From: Pelagophyceae sp. CCMP2097
Taxonomy: Eukaryota > Sar > Pelagophyceae
Direction: 5' to 3'
Assembly (NCBI GenBank): GCA_026770575.1
Contig: MU657201.1
Coordinates: 53,952-84,799, forward strand
Length of the DNA stretch: 30,848 nucleotides
In this document: piece after piece, positions 1-10,123 of the stretch
Numbering within the stretch: position 1 is the first letter of the stretch
Layout of the letters: every line of letters starts with the position of its first letter
The notes under the pieces: generated by a model
Database searches by the model: none
What the model saw: the letters and a program-made list of their open reading frames with translations, nothing else
Told to the model about the DNA's origin: nothing
Translations under genes and position numbers: made by a program

Positions 1-421
1 TTTCTTACTCGTAAAATGGGAACGAGGCGCTACTCGTTTTTTACGAGTAGGAGGGTGCTAAATATGCGCCCAAGGGGAAAAGGGGGAAAAAAAAAACCGA
101 ATCTCGGCGGAAGCAAGCGCGCAGGCCACCCAGTGCAACCCAAAAGGCCACGAGGATCATAGGACCCCCGTAAGCGCACTCGAAAAAATCCAACGGACGA
201 GCCAACTGAAACAAACTGCATTACAGAGCAATTGTAATTCAGTAAGGCGCAACTTTTGCCCCGCCTTATTTGAAATTGAAACACGAGCAAAAAGTTTGGG
301 TGAGAGTGCGAACGCGTCTTCGCGCGCGAGGCGCGGTGCAGGCGCGGCGGACGTATAGGCCAGGCCTGGTGAAGCCACTTCCGCAGCTCAGTTTGTCGGC
401 ACCGCCCGAGTTGCCGGCAGG
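1..421. other. 5' flank of the first gene, no gene seen
   Basis: No convincing coding sequence was found here. An 8-bp inverted repeat (CTACTCGT at 30-37 and ACGAGTAG at 43-50, T-rich loop) is visible, followed by a purine-rich stretch. The part from about 290 to 421 is GC-rich and may hold the promoter and 5' leader of the gene starting at 422. No TATA box was recognised. Confidence 0.4.
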
Positions 422-2470
422 ATGTCGCGCTTCGGCGTTTCGGCGGTCTGCATCCTCGGCCTGGTCGTTTGCGTTTGCCTGGCGGGTGCGGCGCTTCTCA
501 TTATCGATTCGCCGCTCGAGGGTTGGAATTATCTCAGCGGCGCCCCCGTTTGGCTCTCGGTGCGTTTGGAGCTGGAGTCTGCGCTGTTCTCAAAACTCGG
601 CCAAGCCGGCAGCGCCTACGAGCTCTGCGCGCAACTAGACGGCGCCGCCCCGGACTGCGTTTCCGCTTTGCAGTCCGCAAACCTTCCGATCTGGAGCAAC
701 CTCGAAGATGGCAACCACAACGTCTGCGTCTGGCTCCAGGACAACGGCGAAGACGCCCGCGCGCGAGGTCATCGCTCCGCCGAGTCGCCGGAAGCGTGCT
801 CCACCGAGTCGTCCGAGGCGCTGCCGCGCGCCTACGTCGCTTTCGGCTCTGGCGCGGATACGCTCGTCGATACGAAACGCGTCCTCGGCGTCAAGTATGG
901 GCAGCACGGCGACGATTCGTCCGTCTATCTCTCCGTCGACGGCATGGTGCGGTGGAAGAGGGACCTCTCCGACGTTTGGCCCGACGCCTGGACGGAGCAG
1001 CGGCGAATTCATGCCGGCGGCTTCTGCGGCGCCTGCGCCGGCGACGGCGCATCGTTATTGGCCACAGTCACGCGCGCCGGCGTCTGCGACGTCTGCGTCC
1101 CGTTTTCCGATCTCGTCAACCAATGGACCGTCGTCTTAAATGCTTTAGGGGACGTAGACGATCTGGAAGCCGTCGTCGTTTCATCACCGCCCGAGGACTG
1201 CGCCAAAAACCGCGCTCCTTGCGCCATCAAGGAGCCCCTGCTGCGCCGCGCGGCTTTGTCGTTTACACCGCCACCGCGGTCTTGGGCATAAGCGGACCCG
1301 TTCGGGTCGCCGGCCCCGACCTTCGCCGAGGCCGTCCGCGCGGCCAGACTCAGCTCGATGGCCATCTCCAGCCTCGTCCGCGACTCTTTGCAGAGGCCCT
1401 TTTCAGTCTGCCGGCCCGGCCTCGGCTGGGAGCTCACTTTATCGCACAGGCACAAATTCGACCGAGGCAGACGCAAAACGAGCGCCATCGAGTTAGATTT
1501 GCTGCACCAGAATAATGGAGTCTACGCATCTCGCGGCAACGCCACAAGTAGCCTTGAAGGCTACTTCGATCTCTGGAACGCGGCCATGGACGGGTGCGAC
1601 GCCATCGTCACGTACCCGGAGACGACTGGCCGCATTTCCTCATACCAGCGGCCGGGCCTATCCACATCTCGGCGGAACACTCTTCGCGCTGCGCCCAGAA
1701 GACGCCTGGTTCGGCCAGCTCGCGGGCAAGCGCGTTTTGGTCGTCCATCAACAGTCGGACCTCTTGGTAAAACGGTGGCGCAACGAGACGCTCCGCAGAC
1801 TGATATGGCCGGGTAAACCGCATGGGTTGCCGGACTTCAAGTCGTTGGTGGGGTACATCCCCGTGGACGGCGCCGATGCCAAAAGGCCCTTTGAGCCAGA
1901 CTGGCGAGCGGCGTTCGACCACATGGCGCGAGGTTTAAATGCGCTCTCACAGGGCCCCGCAGCGGCGCCTATTACTATCTAAGGATTTGTCCTATTCGTT
2001 GAGAACGCTTGTATGTCGCTGTTAATATTTTTTTGGGCTTTCAGGAGAGGCTGTATAACGGCTCCGCGCCGATCACTGGGAACACTCTCGATTGTTGACG
2101 CGTGTGTTTTCTTTTTTCGCCGATTTTTTCGGCGATAGTCTTACATTCACGTGAGGCTGTAGATCGATCCCGCGAGGGACCCTTAAAACCCTCCCGTGCG
2201 TTTGTGCGTCAATGTTGGGGCAAGAGGTATTTGTTGAGTGAAGACTTTGATATTGCTCTAATCTCCGCCGGAGGGTGGGGCGGCCACCCTTTACTGAGGC
2301 ATATCCGTTTCAACATGGGCAAGTCTGCCGTTTATTGTGGGGGCAAGCTCGCGCTGCACTTTGGCATTGTGAGCAAGCGCGTGTTGGACGACGCCTACGA
2401 GGCCCCGCTGATCAACGAACATTTTATTCGACCATCGTTCGATTCGAGGAACTATGAGGGGTACTTGTAG
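422..2470 (+). CDS. Type II membrane protein with putative GT-D-fold glycosyltransferase domain (several exons or frame breaks)
   Basis: The start at 422 is followed by a hydrophobic segment at residues 8-27 (VSAVCILGLVVCVCLAGAAL), a signal anchor that fits Golgi/ER insertion. The first frame runs to a stop at 1289-1291. The same frame resumes with FSVCRPGLGWEL and LLHQNNGVYAS up to about 1611, another frame carries LAGKRVLVVHQQSDLL and LPDFKSLVGYIPVDG up to about 1932, and 2244-2470 carries DFDIALISAGGWGG, GKSAVYCGGKLALHFGI and INEHFIRPSF. That order matches, from memory, bacterial and algal proteins annotated as putative GT-D-fold glycosyltransferases. The pieces join in phase with introns 1612-1648 and either 1933-2162 (TAG acceptor) or 1933-2243. 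The 37-nt intron is suspiciously short, so an indel or pseudogene remains possible. The donor sugar and acceptor are unknown. Confidence 0.6.
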
Positions 2471-3412
2471 CAAGACGTACGAAAAAGATCCGGCCATCAC
2501 CGCGACGCGCAAAGGCGCCGCCCGAACCCCCGCGTCGAAGAAAGGGACCCGGATCGCCGCAGGGCGCGCAAAGGAGCGAATTCTAAGAGGCTACCCCCCA
2601 CCAAGGCCTTACCTACGCCCACCCTAGGTCTCGAGTGCGCTCCGTTTGCAGCTCGGCACCGCGGCCCGCTCGCAATGCCTTATGTGCGGAAAACCATGCC
2701 GAGGCGGCGGAAAACCATACCGCCGCAGTCGCGCTCTGAAACCAGCTCTGTTGAATCGAGCCTCGCCGTAAAACGAGTGCTTTCGGACCCCGGGCGAGAT
2801 GCCACATTGCGACGGCGCATAGAGTCCGTGCGAGGATACGGTCGGGGCCATCTCCGAGGTCCCGCAACAGCTTCCCAGCCCATCTCTCGAGTGGTACCGA
2901 GGCAAGACGCTTCACTCGGCACCAAAGAGAGGACGCGCCAGTGCCAGACTTCCTTTGCCTTGCGGCGCCATGCGCCTGGTTCTCGCGAAAACGACGGGGG
3001 CAGCCCCTTGGAATTTCTAAATTCGGGGACCGCCCTTGACGGGCGTGTGCACCGGCGGGCTTTTGGACCCAGGTCCCCGAGCCTCGATGAAGTCAACGTC
3101 GGCCCCGCTCTACTTCCACGAGGCCGCAGCGTTTTGAGTCGGTCCGGAATTCCAGTCGGTCCTCGCCCGCTGCGGGAGGTTATGATTCCCGCGCGGTAGA
3201 CGTCCAAAAGTGGGCGCTCGGGATACCGCTGCGGCGCTTTTCGCGCGCGCCCGTGGGCGCGCGGGCCGCAAAGGCCGCTGGACACCGGGCCGGCCGTCTC
3301 TCGGAGACTCTGGCTCACTTCTTTTTTTTGGGCTCTGGTGCCGCCGCCTGTTTCAGCCTAGTGTCGCGGCTCTCGCAACGCGTGCGGAACATGTTGCCCT
3401 GGCGAAGCCAAC
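2471..3412. other. Spacer between convergent genes, no gene recognised
   Basis: This region holds the 3' flanks of the glycosyltransferase-like gene (+) and the ABC-F gene (-). Open frames on both strands (2675-3199 +, 2680-3318 -) are Arg/Ser/Pro-rich and look like composition-driven shadows. The motif CGGAAAACCAT is repeated near 2687 and 2708. A frame on the minus strand ending at 3315 reads AAAPEPKKKK before a stop and could be an alternative last exon of the ABC-F gene. Confidence 0.4.
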
Positions 3413-6400
3413 TCACTCCTGGCCCAAGTCCAGCTGGGCGTCGCAGCCGACGTCGTCGACCATGTGGTGGTCGTGAGAGACGAGGATGAGCGCGCCTTGG
3501 AAGTCGCGCAGCGCCGCGGCGATGGCCGGCAGATGCCGAAAGTTGACCTACAGACGACGGTGGACTCTGGAAGCTTTACAAAGGCCGCCACCGCCACGCT
3601 CCCGGCAAGCATGCCGCCACGGGCACGCATGCCGCGCCCCGGCCCTCGCCTTGGGCGTTTTCCGACTTTGGGGCGCGGGGGAATGCGTGGTTCGAGGGCT
3701 CGTCCATGATCAAGAGCGACGGCTGCTGGAGCACCAGGCAGGCCAGCGAGAGGAGCGCCTTTTGGCCCTCGCTCAGCGTCTTCACCGGCTGGTACACGAC
3801 TCGGCCCTTGAGGAGGAACTTGGCAGCCAGGGCGCGGATGTCGCCTAATTCGGAGTTCCGACGACGCGGTGCTTCGGCTTCCCAGCAGGCTTGGCACCTT
3901 CGGGCAGGTCGCCGTCCGCTGCGATTTCTAAACATTCGAGACACGTCGAGTCGAAATTGAGAGTTGAAAAATCCTGGCGATAATACCCAATCACGCTCCC
4001 AGGCGCCAGGTTCACGCCCTCAGCCTTGCCCTGCGCCACGAGCTCGAGGAACCTAGGTGCAAGCGTGCCGTACCCTGACCCTCGAGGGACCGTATCTGGA
4101 GCAGAAACGGCGAAAGGGTTTGCCCTTCAACCCGCGGGTCGGGTTAGCCGGGTTCGTGCGCGTGTATACCCGCGGGTCTGGCCGTGGCCCGAACCCGAAC
4201 CCGAGAAGACGCTCGACAAACCCGCGACCCTTTGGGTTTGGCACAAATTGCTCTCCGGACGGGCCCCTCCAAGGCCTCTTTGGCGGTCACTTCCAAGGCC
4301 TCTGCACGGTCGCTTGCAAGGCCTCTAAGAAGGACCCTATCAAGCCCCCACGCAGGGTTCCTTGCCAGAGACGCGTGTTGGGGCCCTTACGAGGTATCTT
4401 CACCGTTCCTCGCACGGGATGCCATATGGTTTGATAGCGGTGCGAGGGCCCGTTCAAGCGACCGTCCAAGTGACCGCCCAAGGGACCGTCTGAGGGACCA
4501 TTCGAGGGACCGCCCAAGGAACAGTCCAAAGGAAGTGTCAAAAGGACCGCCCAAGGGTCCGTCCGAGGGACTGTTCGAGGGACCATACAAACGTCCGTCC
4601 GAGGGACCGTCCACGGGACCGTCGCAGAAGACCCGTCGAGAGCCCGTCGAGAGATAGCTCAAGGGACCGCCCAAGGAACTGTCCAAAAGGACCGCCCAAG
4701 GGACCGTCGCAGGGTCCGTCCGAGGGTCTGCCCACGGGACGTCGCAGAGGGGCCGCAGTCGAGCGGCCGTCCAAACGACCGTCCACGGGACCCTCCAAGG
4801 GACCGTCCACGGGACCGTCCAAGGGACCCTCCAATGGAACTGTCCAAAGGAAGTGTCCGAAGAACCGCTCAAGGGATAGTCCGAGGGATTGTCGAGGGGC
4901 CATCCAAGCGACTGTCCGAGCGACCGTCCAAGCGACCGTCCGAGCGACTGTCCGAGGGCCCGTCGCAGGGGGGCTGCAGTCGAGGGGCCGACAGCCGAGT
5001 GACCGTCCAAGGGACCGTCGAGGGGCCGCTGTCAAAGTGAAAGTGACAAAGGGCCCGTCGAGCGACCGTCCAAGGAACTATCCAAAGGAATTGTCCAAGG
5101 GACCGCCCAAGCGACCATCCGAGGGACCGTCTGAGCCTCTCGAGGGGCCGTCTCGAGGGGTCGTCTCGAGGGGCCGTCTCAAGGTGCCGTCTCGAATGGC
5201 CTTCGAAAGGGGCCGTTTAGAGGGGCCGTCTTGAGGAGGCGGAGATAGGAGCAGCGACGGGTTGGGGTTTGCCCGAAACCCGCGTGTCGGGTTTGCCGGG
5301 TTTGCGCGTGTTGGCCTTCCCCGTCGACCCGCGGGTCTGGCCGTGGCCCGAACCCGTGGCCGATCCTTCGAAGACGGGTTTGGTCGTTCGACAAACCCGC
5401 GACCCTTTGGGTTTGGCACAAATTGAGGAAGCCGACCCGACCCGAATACACCGGTGTGTCACTGCTCCTGCTCGGACAGGCCAGCCACGGATACAGGCCT
5501 TTCCCGTCGTTCTCTCACCTCTGATGCCGCTCACGACTGCGTCTCCAGTCATTAGGGCTGGAGAGGACTGTACAGGGCCGCACTTTATGGCCGCATAGGA
5601 AAAACTGGGCCACCATCTCGGCCGCATAGGAAAAAATGGGCCGCCATCTCGGGCCGCCTCGGGCAGGGTGGCCACGCTCGCGGGCCTTCCCTCGCCTCTG
5701 GTGCCGCTCAAAACTGTCATCGATGGTGTGTTTCCGTTTCGACGCGGGTTTCCGACGTCGTCTTCCCAATTCCGTTGGGCCCAACCACGTGCAGCCGCGA
5801 GCCCTTGCTCAGCGCGACGGGGTACTTCAAGGGCGTGATCTTGACGCCGCCCGTCTCGGGGCACCGCGTCGACAGCTTGTTGATGGCCAGCAGAGGGCCC
5901 GTGCCGCCTATGTTTGCGATATGAGGGTCCATACATCGTCCGTTGAAGACGTTTAGGGCGTGGCCCCGTCGACGACTCCCGCTGCTCGTTTCCGCGGCGA
6001 TCCACGCCGTCAAAAGAGGCCCCGCACCGTCGGGCGCCGTGAACGGGAACCGAAAGTCGGCCAACGCGACGTCCTCCTTCCTCACGTCCACAATATCGTC
6101 CTTCAGGTCCGCGGCCTGGTCCCGCATCTTCTTCGCGACCTTGCGGGCCGTGCCGCCCTACGAATCGTCGAGTTCCGAGTCGATTCGAGTTCCTAGAGAA
6201 CTTCTCTAGGAATTCTAGAGAACTTCTACAGCATCTTCTACAGGAATACCTTATCCTTGAGTTTATTGGACATCGCCATTTTCTTCTCCACGTCCTTTTC
6301 CATCCGGGCGTTGTTCGCCTTGTCCTTGCGCCGCTTCTTTTCAATCTCCTCCTTCACGAACCTAGAGGCATTCTCTAGGTTCTATAGGAATTCACTCGAA

Positions 6401-8428
6401 ATGCACTCAAACTCCTAGAGAACCCCCGCCCCCGCCTTGCAACGCACCAGTAGTCGCCGTCGTAGAATTCCACGGACTTCGTGAAGACGTCCAAGTAGAT
6501 GACGCTGTCTGTAAAGGAATTTAAAAAATCCTCGTCGTGCGAGATGACCAAGCACGTTTGCTCCGTGTCCTCGATCAATCTCGTCAAGGTGGCGATGCCC
6601 TTTGCGTCGAGGTTGTTCGTGGGCTCGTCGAGGAGGAGGATGCTCGGGTCCGTGATCAAAGCGGCGGCGAGGAGGAGGCGCGCCTGCTGGCCTATTGGGA
6701 TAGAGGTCTTGCGAGGGAGACCACGCTGAAACCACGGTCCTTGGACGCCTCTTCGGGGATGCCGCTCGCGAAAGCCCAAGCTATAGGGGCCGTCTCGAGA
6801 GGGACCGTCTCGAGGGACGAGGGACCTTCTCGAGGGACCCTTGTAAAGTCCTTCTCAAGGGGCCGTCTCGAGGGACCTTCTCTCTCGAGGGACCGTGCAG
6901 CGGGACAAACTCGAGAAGCTGTCTCGAGGGGCCGTCTCAAGGAACGGTGTAGAGGGGCCGTCTCAAGGGACCGTCTCGAGGGACCGTTGTAAAGACCGTC
7001 TCGAGGGACCTCCTCGAGGGACCATGTTGAGGGACCTTGTCGAGAAGCTGTCTCGAGGGACGGTGTAGAGGGACAGAGAAACCGTCTTGAGGGACCTTCT
7101 CGAGGAACCGTCTCGAGGGACCGTCGTCTCGCGGCGCTCGAGCGTCGACGCATCTCGCGGCAACCCCGATGGGAGAACGCCTCGAAACGGAGCATCTTCT
7201 CGGCTTTGAGAGGCCCCAACTCTGGAAAGGGGCCTTTGATCGGTCAGGACCCGTGAAGAGACGCCTTTGATCGCTCACAAAGGGCCATCTGCAAGAAGGC
7301 CTCCTGCCTCGTTTGAGGGTCCCCACACCTCGTCCAACGTCTCGAAAGGGAGCCACCTTGAAGGAAGTCCAAAGGAGCCCTCCCGAGGCTGCCCTCTTTG
7401 AGTCCGCAAAAGGAGCCTCTGAAGAGGGTCCTCTGGCGGAAGGCATCGGCCAGGGCCTTTGATCTCCAAGAAGGGCCCTCTGCGAGGAGGCCTCGGTCGG
7501 ACTGGACTGACCCCGGAAAAGATCCCAAAAGAGCCCTTTAGGAAAGGACCCCTTTGAACAAGGCATCCTCGTTACGGCATCTCAAAAGATGACGTGTTTC
7601 CCGTCCAGGCGCCGCTTCGCGCCGCCGCTAAATGAGCGCACGATTCTGTCCGTCTGGCCGTCTACTAGATGATTAAACTCGATCTGTTTTAAAGCTTGAT
7701 GAATCCGAGCCTGGAGCTTGTGCGGGCCAGGGTGGTCCCCGTCCTTGAACCTACAGCGGGGAACCCGCGTTGCGTCAACGACGACTGCGCGACGGCGTGC
7801 ATCTCCGGCGTTTCGGGTTTTCCGCAAAGGGCGCGGTCGGCGACTGCGCCCCAAAGTATTGGAGGATGGTCATGTCGCGCCACTCCATGGGCATGACCTA
7901 CGAGGCGGGCACTCCGACGACGACTTGGGAAGGGACTGCGCTCAAAGGACCGTCGTCAAAAGGACCGCTCGCGTCTTCACCGGCCTCACCTGGCGCGCGA
8001 CGCTGACGACCTCGCCCGGGTGGACGCTGACCATGCCCTCTTGGGCGGAGAGCTGGCCCTCTATGAGCTTGATAATGGAACTCTTACCCGCGCCGTTTTG
8101 ACCTATGCCAACGGCGTTTCAACAAACGCCGTCTGGCGCAGACTCCTTTGCGGGTATAGACGCTCCTTTCGAAGCGTAGGATCCCACGGCCCCAAAGGTC
8201 CAGCGAGGCCTTTGGGACGCGGGTCAAGAGACCCATGATGGTCACTTTTGCGCCTTTCCTCACGGAAAACGACGCCCCGTTCAAAATGGGCACGTCGTCG
8301 CGGTAGGCAAAGTGGACGTCTCGGAACGACGCGACGACGCTCGAGGCGCGCGCCGCGGGCCGCAGCTGCTGCGACGCCGATAAGGCCCATCGTCGCACCG
8401 ACCCACCGCGAGACAAAAGAGCCACCAT
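3413..8428 (-). CDS. ABC-F family ATPase, twin ATP-binding domains, 10 exons
   Basis: Soluble twin-cassette ATPase; ABC-F proteins usually act on ribosomes and have no membrane domain. Inferred exons: 8428-8233, 8102-7990, 7897-7794, 7750-7623, 6691-6448, 6361-6250, 6157-5757, 4052-3898, 3844-3687, 3547-3413. They sum to 1746 nt (581 residues) with all phases consistent. Domain 1 has Walker A GQNGAGKSS, signature FSGGQQARLLLA rebuilt across an intron, Walker B ILLLDEPTNNLD and ISHDEDF. A charged linker follows (KEEIEKKRRKDK, KKMRDQAADLKDDIVDVRKE). Domain 2 has GPNGIGKTT, IGYYRQDFSTL, LSEGQKALLSLA, LLIMDEPSNH and VSHDHHM. The first 30 residues (MVALLSRGGSVRRWALSA...) resemble an organelle-targeting peptide, so it may work in mitochondria or plastid. 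Two introns appear to be GC-AG. The exon 3/4 join is the least certain. The protein ends at LDLGQE, like related proteins as I recall them. Confidence 0.88.
4116..4250 (+). repeat. Left copy of a direct repeat flanking the minisatellite
   Basis: This segment runs from GGGTTTGCCC to GGGTTTGGCACAAATTG and shares with 5264-5425 the blocks CCCGCGGGTCTGGCCGTGGC and ACAAACCCGCGACCC. It is shorter than the right copy and has diverged from it. It is rich in G/C runs of CCCG, GGGTT and CCCGAA. Confidence 0.75.
5264..5425 (+). repeat. Right copy of a direct repeat flanking the minisatellite
   Basis: Same orientation as 4116-4250, with the same end GGGTTTGGCACAAATTG. The pair brackets the GGGACCGTC array, as expected for a composite repeat element or for an array grown inside an older inserted repeat. 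Confidence 0.75.
5589..5650 (+). repeat. 31-bp tandem duplication
   Basis: Two adjacent copies start GGCCGCATAGGAAAAA at 5589 and 5620 and end CCATCTC; they differ at two positions. The pair lies in the same long ABC-F intron, between two copies of a TG(A/G)TGCCGCTCA motif (5522-5533 and 5699-5710). Confidence 0.8.
6692..7622 (-). repeat. 931-nt repeat-filled GC-AG intron 4 of the ABC-F gene
   Basis: The intron splits the first ABC signature: the exon upstream ends FSGG (last base of the join at 7623) and the next begins with the bases for GQQARLLLA at 6691. No GT is available at the join, and the donor reads GCGCGA. About 6780-7130 is a tandem array of CTCGAGGGACCGT-type units. About 7200-7560 is a looser repeat of AAGGGCC(C/T)T and GAGGCCTC blocks. 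Confidence 0.75.
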
Positions 8429-8869
8429 AGTCGCGGTCCGCGAGGATGAGAACGGTGCGGGCCGGCGGGCGCTGCGTTTGTGCGCGCGGCGGCGGGGCGT
8501 GGACCGGTGTGACGGAAGCCTCTTTGGCGAATCGACGTGGTTTCGGCGAGGAACCCGAACCTTTTTCAGCCGGTCGCACGGACCGTCGTTGCGCTCGTGC
8601 CTTGATATCAAGGCCCGCAACCCACAACCGCCCGCGAAGCCGGTCTGCTCCCACCAGGCTCGCCCGAATTGCGACCCGCCGTGCGCCCCTGCCGTCTTCT
8701 TTTTCGCGAGCCCTGCTCGCCACGGACCGGCGGGAGACCGGCCGCGACGTGACACGTCGAGGAGCTCGCGGAGGAGCCACGCTCGAAGAGGAGCGCGCGG
8801 CCGTCGAGCGCGGCCGCGCCGAATGGGACGGCGACGAGGTGCGTAACCCCGCCCGACGAGCAGGCTCCT

Positions 8870-9690
8870 TTGGCCGTGTTCGGCGCGCGGCCGTGGACCG
8901 ACTTGGCGGCGTTCCAACCGGGGCCAGGGCTCAAACCAAGTAGAGTGCGTTGCTCGCCGGCGGGCGCGTCGTCGTGTTTGGCGGTTTTGAGGGCTGGGCT
9001 GTTTGAAACGTTATTGCTCGACACGCAGACGATGACGTATACGGCCGAGCATGCTCATTGGACGAGAAGGCTGTGCGGTGATCGACGCCGCGTGCTCGTG
9101 GTGGGCGGCTACGATGATGCCCCTTTGAACACGACGCAAGTCTTCCACCTCTTGACTCACGCTCACGCCGGGGCTGAAATTGTGTTCGTCCCGAGAAGGT
9201 TGTGCTGCTATCGCACTCGACGCTCGGCAGATCGTCGTCGTTGGCGGCCACGATGATCTTACTTGTCGAGTACCGAAATCCTCAGCCTCGACACGACGGC
9301 CGTTGCGCCGGGGCCCCCCATGGCCGCTCCACGACAAGGATGCGCGGCCGTCGCGCTCGACGAGCACCGCATCATTGTGACCGGTGGCTGATCAAGTCCA
9401 GGACACCTGGACACGCTTTGACAACGAAGGAGGTCCCTGACCATGTCGTTTGCGCCCGGTCCGTCGATGAGCTCGGCACGCTATGGATGCGCGGCCGTGC
9501 CCGTCGATGCTTGACACGTCCAAGTCATCGGCGGGCGGGACTCGGCAGACACGCCAGTGGTGAAGGAGCTCGACGTGGCGACGATGGAGTTCGCGCCCGG
9601 CCGGCCGTGCAGGCTGGGCGCAGTAGCATCGCAGCCGTTCAGCTCGACGCCGCGGGAGAAGAGCCGCGGATCCTCGTGCTCTGAGGAGGT
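8870..9690 (+). pseudogene. Decayed kelch-repeat gene
   Basis: At least five kelch-type repeats of about 50 residues are visible but scattered over frames: AGGRVVVFGGFEG near 8955, VLVVGGYDDAPLNTTQVF near 9090, LDARQIVVVGGHDD near 9215, then two repeats homologous to the intact copy at 11161-11676. Relative to that copy, in-frame TGA stops occur at 9389-9391 (Gln position) and 9512-9514 (Arg position), plus several indels. Kelch repeats form beta-propeller scaffolds for protein binding. An Arg/Glu-rich frame upstream (8770-8870, EEERAAVERGRAEW) may be a remnant of its N-terminal part. It would diverge from the ABC-F gene, whose start lies at 8428. A many-intron gene is a less likely alternative, because the stops are point changes against the paralogue. 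Confidence 0.72.
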
Positions 9691-9706
9691 GCTCGCCAGC
9701 GATGCT

Positions 9707-10123
9707 CTATGGGGCGCGCGAGCGACGCGCCACCGGCATCGACATGCGCAAGATATGTGGGACCGACGTGTCGGTGCCATGCGCAGCGAACCACATCGTG
9801 CAGCCCGCAAGAAGGCGAGGCCCTCTTTGCAGAGATGCCACCACGACGCCGGAGATCCCATCATAACGCAACGATGTCACGAGGTTGCGGACCCGTGCAA
9901 AGTCTTCGGCCGTCGCGATCCAAGCGTTGCTGACGGCCGTCCAAAAGGCCCGTCCGAGGCCGGCGAACATGCCGCCCTTGTAAAGTTGCGCCGTCGGTGT
10001 CGTCGACGCAACCTTGCCCAAAGCCGCAGCGTGCCTTGCCACTGCGTCCGCCGGCATCACTGCCGCCGTAGACTGCGCATGCCGCCGCATGCGGCGCAGC
10101 TGCCTCTTGCTGCCGCTGCTCAC
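9707..10123 (-). CDS. Small unassigned ORF, 138 residues
   Basis: An open frame reads MPADAVARHAAALGKVASTT followed by AQLYKGGMFAGLGRAFWTAV and ends ARRSRAP. The middle part has a natural residue mix and loosely recalls one repeat of a mitochondrial carrier (Pro near an acidic residue, then YKG and Arg-Ala), but the full carrier signature PxDxxK/R is not there. Its N-terminal 25 residues overlap the GCC-rich minisatellite. It could be one exon of a broken gene; I do not assign a function. Confidence 0.3.
   Translation of the reverse strand: MSSGSKRQLRRMRRHAQSTAAVMPADAVARHAAALGKVASTTPTAQLYKGGMFAGLGRAFWTAVSNAWIATAEDFARVRNLVTSLRYDGISGVVVASLQRGPRLLAGCTMWFAAHGTDTSVPHILRMSMPVARRSRAP

Larger units (their letters stand above)
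4053..5756 (-). repeat. 1704-nt minisatellite-filled intron 7 of the ABC-F gene
   Basis: The intron starts GTCGGA after the second Walker A (GIGKTT) and ends CACCTAG before FLELVAQGKAEGV; both sides join in frame. From about 4440 to 5240 it is a degenerate tandem array of units of about 12-20 nt built on GGGACCGTCC(A/G)AG. Further repeats flank the array: a direct-repeat pair and a 31-bp duplication, listed separately. Confidence 0.8.

Noticed and set aside
469..1515. 348-residue Arg-rich ORF on the plus strand
   Set aside because: It overlaps the signal-anchor frame at 422, is dominated by Arg/Ala/Gly from GC-rich third positions, and has no family resemblance.
3315..3410. Lys-rich ending PEPKKKK as the ABC-F C-terminus
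   Set aside because: Kept only as an alternative: the frame with LDLGQE and a stop at 3413-3415 follows directly and matches how the family ends, and no in-phase splice to the Lys-rich piece was found.
4387..5035. Long ORFs of Gly/Pro/Ser/Arg or Asp repeats (GPSDGPLGG-like)
   Set aside because: They are translations of the GGGACCGTC minisatellite, open only because the unit lacks stops.
5217..6344. 375-residue minus-strand ORF
   Set aside because: It runs through ABC-F exons out of frame and then through the intronic repeats; the real frame there carries the linker and second Walker A.
6692..7219. Minus-strand frame ending AWAFASGIPEEASKDRGFSV as the exon before GQQARL
   Set aside because: The exon ending FSGG at 7623 restores the ABC signature exactly across the intron, whereas this frame does not join in phase.
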